DNA from: Veillonella sp. T11011-6
GTDB taxonomy: Bacteria; Bacillota; Negativicutes; Veillonellales; Veillonellaceae
Reading direction: 5' to 3'
Length of the DNA: 64,000 nt
Assembly: GCF_002959755.1 (NCBI RefSeq)
Contig: NZ_PPCW01000001.1
Location: forward strand, 186,001 to 250,000
Shown here: positions 1 to 7,613 of the stretch, one piece after another
How positions within the stretch are numbered: the first letter of the stretch is position 1
Layout: each line of letters starts with the position of its first letter
The notes under the pieces: generated by a model
Told to the model about the DNA's origin: nothing
What the model saw: only the letters and a program-made list of their open reading frames with translations
The model's database searches: none
Position numbers and translations under genes: made by a program

Positions 1-260
1 TATTGATTACAAATGACTCTGGTCCTATGCATGTAGCCATCAGCCAAAAGGTGCCAATTGTGGCGCTTTACGGTCCATCAAATCCATTCTTTTATGGTCC
101 GTACCAAGTTCATGCTATCGTTCTTGAAACGATGGACTCCTATGAGGTTGGTAAAAGCATGAAAAAGATTATTAAAGAAGGAAATTACAAAGGTTTGTCC
201 GTAATTTCTGAAGGACAGGTTATTAAAGCGGCGGAAACGTTGCTTTCAGAATCGAAATAA
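1..260 (+). CDS. C-terminal fragment of glycosyltransferase family 9 (heptosyltransferase-like)
   Basis: This is the last 85 codons of a gene whose start lies left of the window; the frame is open from base 3. The visible motif TNDSGPMHVA, followed by PIVALYGPSNP, is typical of the C-terminal nucleotide-sugar binding half of GT9 enzymes (ADP-heptose:LPS heptosyltransferases). Such enzymes add heptose to the lipopolysaccharide core at the inner face of the cytoplasmic membrane, which would imply a diderm cell. The exact sugar cannot be told from this fragment. The next gene starts four bases after the stop, so the two are probably co-transcribed. Confidence 0.8.
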   Translation, partial: LITNDSGPMHVAISQKVPIVALYGPSNPFFYGPYQVHAIVLETMDSYEVGKSMKKIIKEGNYKGLSVISEGQVIKAAETLLSESK

Positions 261-264
261 ACAT

Positions 265-1248
265 ATGAACTATATTGTATTTGATTTAGAGTGGAATCAA
301 CCCTATAGCAATGACATTAGCTTTATGAAGCGCACAAAAATGCCACTAACTGGGGAAATCATTCAAATCGGAGCGGTAAAACTGAATGAAAAGATGGACA
401 TTGTAGATCATTTTACAATGTTCATCAAACCACAATACCTGCCACGGATGCATAAACATGTCCGTGAATTGACAGGTATTACATCACGAGAACTCGATCA
501 TGGTGTGCCCTTTAAGACGGCTATGCAGCACTTTCAAAACTGGTGTGGTTATGAGTATATGTTGTTATCTTGGGGGTCTGATGACATTCTCATATTGCGT
601 GAAAATCTAATGCTTCATAGGATGAAAGCTTTATCTTATGATCAATGGGTAGATGCACAGATGATTTATGCTTATCAGCGATATGGTACGAGTCAACAGT
701 ATTCTGTGGCTCATGCTATGGAGGACCTAAATATATCTACGGAGCATTTATCTGCTCATAATGCATTACATGATGCTGTATTTACGGCTCATATATGTCA
801 AAAGCTAGACATACAACAAGGTATTTTACATTATGATCTAATTCGAAAGGAAAGCAGTAATCCTTTCTTATATCCACCAATTTTAACTTTCTTTATGTAT
901 GAGAATTTCCCTGAAAAGAAGCGCATTGTTCATGATAGAAGGGTTCGATTATCATTCTGCCCGTATTGTCAGACCCGCTTGGAAATGACGCGGCCAGAAC
1001 GATTGCAAGGTGATAAGCATCTCGCTATAGGCGTTTGTCCTAAACATGGCGATTTTGCAGTGCAACTTAAAGTTGGAAAATATACGATTAAGTCCGGTAG
1101 TACTAAATTCTACGTTACAAAGGTATTAACGCATTGTACGGACGAAATTCGTTCTCTATATACTCAGAAGTCTGAAATTAATCGAGAGAAAGAGCGAAAA
1201 TATTTGGAATTTCGCCGGGCGGAACTTGAAAAGGACCGCCAAAAATAA
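265..1248 (+). CDS. DEDDh 3'-5' exonuclease (DnaQ/KapD-like) with a zinc-ribbon-like tail
   Basis: A 327-residue exonuclease-fold protein. The catalytic set is visible: D7 and E9 in FDLEWNQ, an aspartate in SWGSDD (about 106-107), and H165 plus D170 in HNALHDA, which is the DEDDh pattern of DNA polymerase epsilon-type and RNase T/KapD exonucleases. After the nuclease domain (about 1-180) comes a region with CPYC near 232 and CPKHG about 25 residues later, which looks like a zinc ribbon. The C-terminus is charged and probably helical. It probably trims RNA or single-stranded DNA 3' ends; the substrate is not evident. It begins four bases after the glycosyltransferase stop. Confidence 0.75.
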   Translation: MNYIVFDLEWNQPYSNDISFMKRTKMPLTGEIIQIGAVKLNEKMDIVDHFTMFIKPQYLPRMHKHVRELTGITSRELDHGVPFKTAMQHFQNWCGYEYMLLSWGSDDILILRENLMLHRMKALSYDQWVDAQMIYAYQRYGTSQQYSVAHAMEDLNISTEHLSAHNALHDAVFTAHICQKLDIQQGILHYDLIRKESSNPFLYPPILTFFMYENFPEKKRIVHDRRVRLSFCPYCQTRLEMTRPERLQGDKHLAIGVCPKHGDFAVQLKVGKYTIKSGSTKFYVTKVLTHCTDEIRSLYTQKSEINREKERKYLEFRRAELEKDRQK

Positions 1249-1318
1249 TTTTATTAATTCCTGTTCACATCTATAGTTTCTTAATTATTAGCTTGTGAGC
1301 ATTTAGAAAGGATAGATT

Positions 1319-2710
1319 ATGGAACGCAAATATGCATGGCATAATTACGACGATGCCACTATGGAAAAGGTATATGCCTTAAGTGATACATATCGTCAAT
1401 TTTTAGATAATGGTAAAACAGAACGGGAATGTGTTGTACAGGCTGTTGAATTTGCAGAAGCTAAAGGATATGTAAATTTAAAAGATATTATTAAATCCAA
1501 TACACCAATTAAAGCAGGGGACAAGATTTATTACACACATATGGATAAATCCATTGCTTTATTTAATATTGGTACTGATGATATTGAATTAGGTATGAAT
1601 ATCTTAGGTGCTCATATCGATTCTCCACGCATCGATGTGAAGCAAAATCCACAATATGAAGATAGCAATCTCGTATTTTGGGATACTCATTACTATGGAG
1701 GCATTAAAAAATACCATTGGGTTGCTATGCCTCTTGCTATCCATGGCGTTGTAGTTAAAACAGATGGTACTCGTATTAACATCAATATTGGGGATAACGA
1801 AAATGATCCTGTATTCTGCATTACAGACTTGTTACCACATTTGGGGCAAGAACAAATGCAAAAGAATGCCGCTAAGGTAATTGAAGGGGAAGCCCTTGAT
1901 TTACTCATAGGCAGTCGTCCTGTAAAAGATGAAGAAAAAGAAGGAGTTACTAAATTTATTAACAACCTTCTTGAAAAAGAATATGGTTTTGTAGAACGTG
2001 ATTTATTATCTGCAGAGCTCGAAATTGTACCAGCAGGTAAGGCACGTGATATGGGCTTTGATCGCTCCATGGTTATGGCCTATGGTCAAGACGATCGCGT
2101 ATGCGCGTACACATCTTTAGTAGCTATGCTTGAAGTAGACAATGTAAAGCGCACAACTTGTTGCTTGCTTGTGGATAAAGAAGAAATTGGTTCTGTAGGC
2201 GCCACTGGTATGCAATCTCGTTTCTTTGAAAATGCAGTAGCAGAAGTTTTAACTCTTATGGGAAAACCTAACTCTGTAAGTGTACGACGGACCTTGGAAA
2301 ATTCTCGTATGTTATCTTCCGATGTTAGCGCTGGCTATGATCCGCTATATGCATCTGCTTTCGAAAAGAAAAATGCATCTTACCTAGGTATGGGTGTTGT
2401 ATTCAATAAATTTACTGGCTCTCGTGGTAAATCTGGTTCCAATGATGCAAATGCTGAATATATGGGCTTTATTCGTCGTGTTATGGAATCTAACAATGTA
2501 ACATACCAAACAGCAGAGCTTGGCAAGGTTGATCTCGGCGGTGGTGGTACCATTGCGTATATCATGGCCTTATACGGTATGAATGTTATCGACTGTGGCG
2601 TGGCTGTGCTTAGTATGCATGCTCCATGGGAGGTTACATCCAAGGCGGATATTTACGAGGCTAAACAATGCTATGTTGCGTTCTTAAATGCAGCTGATGA
2701 ATCAATCTAA
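1319..2710 (+). CDS. apeA: M18 family aminopeptidase
   Basis: 463 residues, the usual length for M18 (aspartyl aminopeptidase-type) metallopeptidases. Visible zinc-ligand motifs are GAHIDSPR (H99), LVDKEEIGS in the middle and SMHAPWE near the C-terminus. The family forms large cytosolic dodecamers that remove N-terminal residues from peptides, often acidic ones. The start is the ATG after AAAGGATAGATT. The gene has its own 70-base upstream gap, so it may be transcribed separately from the exonuclease gene. The symbol is given by family resemblance; substrate preference is not shown by the sequence. Confidence 0.88.
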   Translation: MERKYAWHNYDDATMEKVYALSDTYRQFLDNGKTERECVVQAVEFAEAKGYVNLKDIIKSNTPIKAGDKIYYTHMDKSIALFNIGTDDIELGMNILGAHIDSPRIDVKQNPQYEDSNLVFWDTHYYGGIKKYHWVAMPLAIHGVVVKTDGTRININIGDNENDPVFCITDLLPHLGQEQMQKNAAKVIEGEALDLLIGSRPVKDEEKEGVTKFINNLLEKEYGFVERDLLSAELEIVPAGKARDMGFDRSMVMAYGQDDRVCAYTSLVAMLEVDNVKRTTCCLLVDKEEIGSVGATGMQSRFFENAVAEVLTLMGKPNSVSVRRTLENSRMLSSDVSAGYDPLYASAFEKKNASYLGMGVVFNKFTGSRGKSGSNDANAEYMGFIRRVMESNNVTYQTAELGKVDLGGGGTIAYIMALYGMNVIDCGVAVLSMHAPWEVTSKADIYEAKQCYVAFLNAADESI

Positions 2711-2716
2711 AATTAT

Positions 2717-2742
2717 GGGGCTTTCACCATTGGTGAAAGTCC
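2717..2742 (+). other. intergenic hairpin between apeA and the next gene
   Basis: An 11-base stem GGGCTTTCACC / GGTGAAAGTCC with one wobble pair and a three-base ATT loop lies directly after the aminopeptidase stop. It is not followed by a T-run, so it is more likely an mRNA-stabilising or processing hairpin than a complete intrinsic terminator. Confidence 0.5.
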
Positions 2743-2760
2743 ATTCTATGTGAGGTATAT

Positions 2761-3138
2761 ATGAATCAAACAGATTTAGGCGCAGCCATAGAGGCAGCGA
2801 AGGGAGAGGCAACAGAGGTTAAGACTGTAAAGGTCGATATTTTTGATATTCCTGAAACAAAGGCAGAAGAGTATATTGCTAATCGTGAAGAGGTAGCAGA
2901 AGCTGCAGCACAGGTCATGAAACCATACTGTGTAACGGTAAAGCGTGAAACTTTAGATCCTGATGAAGGGGAAGCTGTAGTTGGTTATTATGTAACGGGT
3001 GAAATTTTAATGTGTGTCATTCTCGATCCATTTGAAGTACCTGTTATGAAGGTAGCACTTGATAAAGGGACTCTTAAAGACTATATTTTAGCGGCCAATG
3101 AGCTAACAGACGACATGTTAGCATCACTCGAAAAATAA
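2761..3138 (+). CDS. small acidic protein of unknown function
   Basis: I do not recognise this 125-residue protein. It is acidic and soluble-looking, with no signal peptide or membrane segment. Residues 1-50 look helical and alanine/glutamate-rich, while 60-115 alternate strands (VGYYVTGEILMCVILDPFEVPVMKVAL). The ATG is preceded by GTGAGG. It sits 50 bases downstream of the aminopeptidase gene and upstream of the promoter of an ABC importer, so it is probably the last gene of the apeA transcript. Codon use matches its neighbours, which argues that it is a real gene. Confidence 0.7.
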   Translation: MNQTDLGAAIEAAKGEATEVKTVKVDIFDIPETKAEEYIANREEVAEAAAQVMKPYCVTVKRETLDPDEGEAVVGYYVTGEILMCVILDPFEVPVMKVALDKGTLKDYILAANELTDDMLASLEK

Positions 3139-3196
3139 GAGGATTTCACATTTTTATGTGTCCTATAAATGGACAAATGTAAAATACTTTAATCTG

Positions 3197-3230
3197 CTAC
3201 ATTGATGTAGTAAAGAAATTTGTTTATAAT
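3197..3230 (+). promoter_or_regulatory. promoter of the ABC importer operon with a palindrome over the -35 box
   Basis: TTGATG (3202-3207), a 17-base spacer and TATAAT (3225-3230) form a strong sigma-A-type promoter about 40 bases upstream of the first lipoprotein gene. A perfect palindrome CTACAT-TG-ATGTAG (3197-3210) covers the -35 box, a position typical of a repressor operator. The regulator is unknown. Confidence 0.75.
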
Positions 3231-3269
3231 AGATGTATTATAGTCATTGCAGATAGGAAGGAAATCCCC

Positions 3270-4247
3270 ATGAATTTTAAAAAAGGTATTGCCCTAGCGC
3301 TCACGGCGGCAGCATTGATGGCATTTACAGGCTGTGGATCAAATGGAACAACATCTAATGGTGAATACAAGGTTGGTGTAGTACAACTGGTAGAACATCC
3401 TGCACTTGATGCTGCAAACAAAGGTTTTGTTGATGCTTTAAAAGAAAAGGGCTTAGCTGATAAAATCACCTTTGACCAACAGAATGCACAAGCAGATCAA
3501 TCTAATTTGAACAGCATTGCACAGCGTTTTGTATCTGATCGTAAAAACTTAATTTTAGCGATTGCTACACCAGCAGCTCAATCTATGGCGAATGCAACTC
3601 ACGATATTCCAATCTTGGGTACTGCTATTACTGATTATGAAGCAGCTAAACTTGTTAAATCTAATGAACATCCTGGCGGCAATGTATCTGGTACATCTGA
3701 TATGAACCCTGTAGAACAACAAGTTGATTTAATTTTAAAAGTATTACCAAATGCTAAGACAATTGGTACTATTTATAGCTCTAGTGAAGTAAACTCTCAA
3801 ATTCAAGTCGAGAAAATGAAAGCTTACGCAGCTACAAAAGGTATTAAGGTTGAAGAGGTTACCGTTTCTAATGTAAACGATATTCAACAAGCAGCACAAA
3901 ATCTTGTATCTCAACATGTAGATGCAATTTATGTACCAACAGATAATGTTGTAGCTTCTGCGATGAGCAATCTTGTAGCGATTACCGATCCAGCAAAAAT
4001 TCCTGTATTTGGTGGCGAAGATAACCACGTAAAAGGTGGTGCTGTAATGTCCTTGTCCGTAGATTACTACAAACTTGGATACCAAACAGGTTTAATGGCA
4101 GCTAAAATTTTAACTGGTGAAGCTAAAATTGAAGATATGCCTATTGAAATGCAAAAAGAATTTAAATTAGTTGTAAGTAAAGATAAATTACAAAAATTGG
4201 GCATCACATTACCAGAAGAATTGATGAACAAAGCAACTATGATTTAA
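3270..4247 (+). CDS. ABC importer substrate-binding lipoprotein, copy 1
   Basis: 325 residues with a lipoprotein signal peptide ending in the lipobox AFTGC (C22). The mature part begins YKVGVVQLVEHPALDAANKGF, the hallmark of the TrpX-like periplasmic binding proteins that partner a single permease and ATPase. The protein would be lipid-anchored and capture a small ligand. Related systems in other Firmicutes are linked to tryptophan or other aromatic amino acids, but the ligand cannot be read from this sequence. It is the first gene of a four-gene operon, and a close paralogue follows 24 bases later. Confidence 0.85.
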   Translation: MNFKKGIALALTAAALMAFTGCGSNGTTSNGEYKVGVVQLVEHPALDAANKGFVDALKEKGLADKITFDQQNAQADQSNLNSIAQRFVSDRKNLILAIATPAAQSMANATHDIPILGTAITDYEAAKLVKSNEHPGGNVSGTSDMNPVEQQVDLILKVLPNAKTIGTIYSSSEVNSQIQVEKMKAYAATKGIKVEEVTVSNVNDIQQAAQNLVSQHVDAIYVPTDNVVASAMSNLVAITDPAKIPVFGGEDNHVKGGAVMSLSVDYYKLGYQTGLMAAKILTGEAKIEDMPIEMQKEFKLVVSKDKLQKLGITLPEELMNKATMI

Positions 4248-4271
4248 TACACAACTGGTAAGGAGTTACAT

Positions 4272-5252
4272 ATGAACTGGAAAAAAGGTATTGCAGTAGC
4301 ACTTAGTGCTATCTCTATTATGGCAATGGTAGCTGGTTGCGGTTCCAATACAGCAACTAATGATCAAAAGAAAATCGGTGTTATTCAATTGGTAGAACAT
4401 CCATCCCTTGATGCTGCTAACAAAGGGTTTGTTGATGGCCTTGCATCTAAAGGTTATAAAGATGGAGAGAACATTAAATTAGACCAACAAAATGCTCAAG
4501 CCGACCAATCTAATTTGAATAGTATTGCTCAACGCTTTGTATCTGATAAAAAGGATTTGGTATTAGCCATCGCAACGCCATCAGCACAAACTATGGCAAA
4601 CGCATCTCATGATATTCCTATCATGGGGACTGCTATTACAGATTACGTAACAGCAAAACTCGTTCAATCTAATGAACATCCAGGTGGTAATGTATCTGGT
4701 ACATCTGATATGACACCTGTAGAAAAAGAAGTTGACCTTATTATGGCATTGGTACCAAATGTAAAACGTATTGGTGCAATTTATACATCTTCTGAAATCA
4801 ACTCCCAACTTCAAGTTGAAAAAATGAAAGCTTATGCAGCTACTAAAGGTATCACTGTTGTAGAAGCAACTGTATCCAACGTAAACGATATTCAACAAGC
4901 GGCTACAAATCTTGTAAACCAAGATGTACAAGCTATTTATACACCAACTGATAATGTGTTGGCATCTGCTATGGCTAACTTAGCTCAAATTACTGATGCT
5001 GCTAAAATTCCAGTATTTGCTGCCGATGAAGGTATGACAATGACTGGTGGTGTGGCAACATATTCTGTTGACTACTATAAATTAGGTTATCAAACTGGTT
5101 TAATGGCTGCAAAAGTGCTTTCTGGTGAAGCTAAAATTTCTGATTTAGCCATTGAAACACAAAAAGATATTAAGTTAACTGTTAATGAAGAACGTGCTAA
5201 AAAATTAGGTATCACAATTCCTGAAGCACTTCGTAAAGATATGAAACAATAG
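4272..5252 (+). CDS. ABC importer substrate-binding lipoprotein, copy 2 (tandem paralogue)
   Basis: 326 residues with lipobox MVAGC (C23), strongly similar along its whole length to the preceding gene: both have VQLVEHP/IQLVEHP, QNAQADQSNLNSIAQRFVSD, HDIPI.GTAITDY and SNVNDIQQAA. This is a tandem duplication. Differences cluster in a loop around residue 250 (GGEDNHVKGGA versus AADEGMTMTGG), which in this fold lies near the ligand cleft, so the two may differ in ligand or affinity (inference). It is followed after eight bases by the permease gene. Confidence 0.85.
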   Translation: MNWKKGIAVALSAISIMAMVAGCGSNTATNDQKKIGVIQLVEHPSLDAANKGFVDGLASKGYKDGENIKLDQQNAQADQSNLNSIAQRFVSDKKDLVLAIATPSAQTMANASHDIPIMGTAITDYVTAKLVQSNEHPGGNVSGTSDMTPVEKEVDLIMALVPNVKRIGAIYTSSEINSQLQVEKMKAYAATKGITVVEATVSNVNDIQQAATNLVNQDVQAIYTPTDNVLASAMANLAQITDAAKIPVFAADEGMTMTGGVATYSVDYYKLGYQTGLMAAKVLSGEAKISDLAIETQKDIKLTVNEERAKKLGITIPEALRKDMKQ

Positions 5253-5260
5253 AGGAGATT

Positions 5261-6136
5261 TTGATGTTAGATTTAGTGGTAGGCACCATAACAACAGGTC
5301 TTTTATGGTCTTTGTTAGCGGTTGGTGTATTCATCACCTTCCGTGTATTAGATGTGGCTGACTTAACCGTAGAAGGTACGTTCCCAATGGGGGCGGCTAT
5401 TTCCGCAATTTTAATTACTAGTGGTATGAACCCAATTCTTTCTATTTTGATTGCCGGCATTGGTGGTATGGCTGCAGGTGCTGTGACAGGATGGATTCAT
5501 ACAAAATTAAAGATTCCTGCATTGCTAGCTGGTATCTTAACAATGATTGCTTTATACTCCATTAATCTTCATATTATGGGGAAAGCTAATGTATCTTTGC
5601 TTCGTATGGATACAATTTATACAATTATTGGTAGCGTACTCCACACACCAAATATGTGGTCTGCAGCTATCGTAGGTGTTATCGTAGCTGTTGTAGTATG
5701 CTTATTACTATTCTGGTTCTTCGGTACAGAAATTGGTACAGCATTACGTGCAACAGGTGTTAACCCTCAAATGATTCGTGCTCAAGGTGTAAATACTGAC
5801 AACATGATCGTTCTTGGTCTTTTGATTTCCAACGGTTTTGTTGGTATGTCTGGTGCATTGATTGGCCAATTCCAAGGCTTTGCCGACGTAGGTATGGGTA
5901 TTGGTACTATCGTAATCGGCTTGGCTTCCGTAATTATCGGTGAGGTAGTATTTGGTACAAAATCCTTCGTACGTAGCCTCATCGCTGTAGTCCTTGGTTC
6001 TATCGTATATCGTATCGTTATTGCAGCTGTACTCTATATGGGTATGCCACCAAACGATTTGAAATTGTTCACTGCTATTCTTGTTGCCATCGCGCTTTCC
6101 TTACCTACATTGAAAGCAAAATGGTTGGCTCGTTAA
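5261..6136 (+). CDS. ABC importer permease
   Basis: A 291-residue integral membrane protein with about eight to nine hydrophobic segments spread along its length. It matches the single-permease type found with TrpX-like binding proteins (related to the branched-chain amino-acid/ribose permeases). It has the conserved DVADLTVEGTFPMGAA segment near the N-terminus and the GLASVIIGEVVFG segment that probably contacts the ATPase. It lies between the binding-protein genes and the ATPase gene with 8- and 10-base gaps, so the four products form one importer. Confidence 0.85.
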   Translation: MMLDLVVGTITTGLLWSLLAVGVFITFRVLDVADLTVEGTFPMGAAISAILITSGMNPILSILIAGIGGMAAGAVTGWIHTKLKIPALLAGILTMIALYSINLHIMGKANVSLLRMDTIYTIIGSVLHTPNMWSAAIVGVIVAVVVCLLLFWFFGTEIGTALRATGVNPQMIRAQGVNTDNMIVLGLLISNGFVGMSGALIGQFQGFADVGMGIGTIVIGLASVIIGEVVFGTKSFVRSLIAVVLGSIVYRIVIAAVLYMGMPPNDLKLFTAILVAIALSLPTLKAKWLAR

Positions 6137-6146
6137 GGAGGACACT

Positions 6147-6944
6147 ATGTTAGAAGTAAAAAATATGGTAAAAACCTTCTTTAAGGGCACAATCAATGAA
6201 AAAACTGCTCTTCAAGGTATTGATCTTCGATTAGAAGAAGGCGATTTCTGTACTGTAATCGGTGGTAATGGTGCTGGTAAAAGTACGTTACTAAACTCCA
6301 TCGCTGGTGTATTCCCAGTAGATGAAGGATCCATTACTATTAATGATATTGATGTAACAAAAATGCCAGAATACAAACGTGCTAAATACATTGGTCGTGT
6401 ATTCCAAGATCCTATGGTTGGTACGGCAGGCAATATGCAAATTGAGGAAAACTTGATACTTGCTATGCGCCGTGGTAAAAACTTAGGTCTTAAATGGGCT
6501 TTCAAAGATAGTGAACAAGCATTCTTCAAAGAACGCCTTGCATTATTAGGTTTAGGCCTTGAAGATCGTTTATCTGCTCGTATGGGCTTGTTATCTGGTG
6601 GTCAACGTCAATCTATTACATTGTTGATGGCTACTATGCTTCGTCCAGACCTTTTATTACTGGACGAACATACAGCGGCTCTTGACCCTAAGACTGCAGA
6701 AAATGTTTTGCAATTAACAGATAAACTCGTGTCAGAACATAATTTGACAACTCTTATGATTACCCATAATATGCGTGATGCATTGCGCTTTGGTAATCGC
6801 CTCATCATGATGGATGCTGGTCGCATTATTTATGATGTAAAAGGGGAAGAAAAGAAAAAATTAACAGTTGCCGATTTATTACAAAAATTTGAAGTAGCTG
6901 GGGAAAATGCATTGAGCGACCGCATGGTGCTTGGCGCAAAATAA
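6147..6944 (+). CDS. ABC importer ATP-binding protein
   Basis: 265 residues with a full nucleotide-binding domain: Walker A GGNGAGKST, Q-loop FQDP, signature LSGGQRQS, Walker B LLLLDEH and the switch histidine in MITHNM. The aspartate-glutamate-histidine ending of Walker B followed by TAALDP is characteristic of the class that partners TrpX/TrpY-type importers. A strong AAGGAGG precedes its start. It is the last gene of the operon and a terminator follows within a few bases of its stop codon. Confidence 0.88.
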   Translation: MLEVKNMVKTFFKGTINEKTALQGIDLRLEEGDFCTVIGGNGAGKSTLLNSIAGVFPVDEGSITINDIDVTKMPEYKRAKYIGRVFQDPMVGTAGNMQIEENLILAMRRGKNLGLKWAFKDSEQAFFKERLALLGLGLEDRLSARMGLLSGGQRQSITLLMATMLRPDLLLLDEHTAALDPKTAENVLQLTDKLVSEHNLTTLMITHNMRDALRFGNRLIMMDAGRIIYDVKGEEKKKLTVADLLQKFEVAGENALSDRMVLGAK

Positions 6945-6947
6945 TAG

Positions 6948-6972
6948 AAGAGGGCTGTGGCCCTCTTTTGTT
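6948..6972 (+). terminator. intrinsic terminator of the ABC importer operon
   Basis: An eight-base perfect stem AAGAGGGC / GCCCTCTT with a TGTG loop is followed by TTG TTT, directly after the ATPase stop codon. Confidence 0.9.
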
Positions 6973-6990
6973 TATTTACTGTATTTATTC

Positions 6991-7019
6991 TTTACAAGAT
7001 AAGGTAGATACTGTATACT
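6991..7019 (+). promoter_or_regulatory. rpsO promoter
   Basis: TTTACA (6991-6996), a 17-base spacer and TATACT (7014-7019). Transcription would start near 7026 and give a leader of about 90 bases before rpsO. Confidence 0.75.
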
Positions 7020-7025
7020 AAATAA

Positions 7026-7115
7026 GGTCGTAAGACATATCGTAAGCGAAGTATTCGAATCTCCAACGGTTACTTAAGCTTATCGGGATTATTTATTTTT
7101 TAGGAGGTAACATTA
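7026..7115 (+). promoter_or_regulatory. rpsO 5' leader, possible S15 autoregulatory element
   Basis: A leader of about 90 bases lies between the predicted start of transcription and the rpsO ATG and contains several short complementary segments before AGGAGG. S15 binds its own mRNA leader in several bacterial groups, so autoregulation here is plausible, but I could not fit a specific known S15 leader fold by eye. Confidence 0.35.
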
Positions 7116-7382
7116 ATGTTAACTACAGAAGCTAAATTAGCAGTAATTAAAGAATACGCTACTCATGAAGGTGACACTGGTTCTCCAGAAGTACAAGTTG
7201 CGATTTTGACAAGCCGCATCCAATACTTAACAGATCACTTGAAAGAACACAAAAAAGACCATCATTCCCGTCGTGGTTTGTTGAAATTGGTTGGTCAACG
7301 CCGTAACATGCTTGACTACCTTCGTCGTAAAGATATCGAACGTTACCGTTCCCTTATCGAACGTCTTGGTCTTCGTAAATAA
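7116..7382 (+). CDS. rpsO: 30S ribosomal protein S15
   Basis: 88 residues, the standard length. The sequence [26 protein letters not shown], followed by [11 protein letters not shown], is the highly conserved S15 core that binds the central domain of 16S rRNA early in 30S assembly. A perfect AGGAGG lies upstream. The rpsO-pnp order is widely conserved, but here two hairpin terminators and a second promoter separate the two genes. Confidence 0.97.
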   Translation: MLTTEAKLAVIKEYATHEGDTGSPEVQVAILTSRIQYLTDHLKEHKKDHHSRRGLLKLVGQRRNMLDYLRRKDIERYRSLIERLGLRK

Positions 7383-7389
7383 TAAAACT

Positions 7390-7416
7390 AGCCGTCCTAT
7401 AGGACGGCTTTTTTAT
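7390..7416 (+). terminator. rpsO terminator
   Basis: The perfect stem AGCCGTCC / GGACGGCT with loop TATA is followed by a run of seven T, starting seven bases after the rpsO stop. Confidence 0.92.
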
Positions 7417-7428
7417 TTTATTTCTCTA

Positions 7429-7522
7429 TGTTATAATAACGATAGGCAAAGGGAAACGAATGCCGATATTCAATTGTGGCAACACGAAAAAAAGGACAGA
7501 GCGGCAACTCTGTCCTTTTTAT
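7429..7522 (+). ncRNA. candidate small RNA between rpsO and pnp
   Basis: An extended -10 box TGTTATAAT (7429-7437) lies 13 bases after the rpsO terminator T-run. A second strong terminator hairpin (AAAGGACAGAG / CTCTGTCCTTT, loop CGGCAA, then T) follows at 7491-7520. The interval would give a free transcript of about 78 bases, from near 7444 to 7522, with no open reading frame. No -35 box is evident, which is tolerable for an extended -10 promoter. It could instead be a leader/attenuator for pnp. Confidence 0.45.
7490..7520 (+). terminator. second terminator upstream of pnp
   Basis: A stem of at least eleven perfect pairs with a six-base loop and T-run. The A-run on the 5' side makes it symmetrical, so it could stop transcription from either direction. 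Confidence 0.85.
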
Positions 7523-7566
7523 TGTGCTAATTGCTATAATAATTAGCTTATTTTTTCTTGATGATA

Positions 7567-7572
7567 TATAAT
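7567..7572 (+). promoter_or_regulatory. probable pnp promoter -10 box
   Basis: TATAAT at 7567-7572 lies 42 bases upstream of the pnp ATG, with only a weak -35 candidate upstream. A second TATAAT occurs at 7535-7540. Because two terminators separate pnp from rpsO, pnp needs a promoter here. Confidence 0.5.
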
Positions 7573-7613
7573 AAAAAAGTATACATATAAGAAGATTTTT
7601 AGGAGGAATAGGA

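Noticed and set aside
3139-3269. T-box or other riboswitch upstream of the ABC importer
   Set aside because: The promoter lies only about 40 bases before the ATG, which leaves no room for a T-box; no conserved T-box sequence was found.
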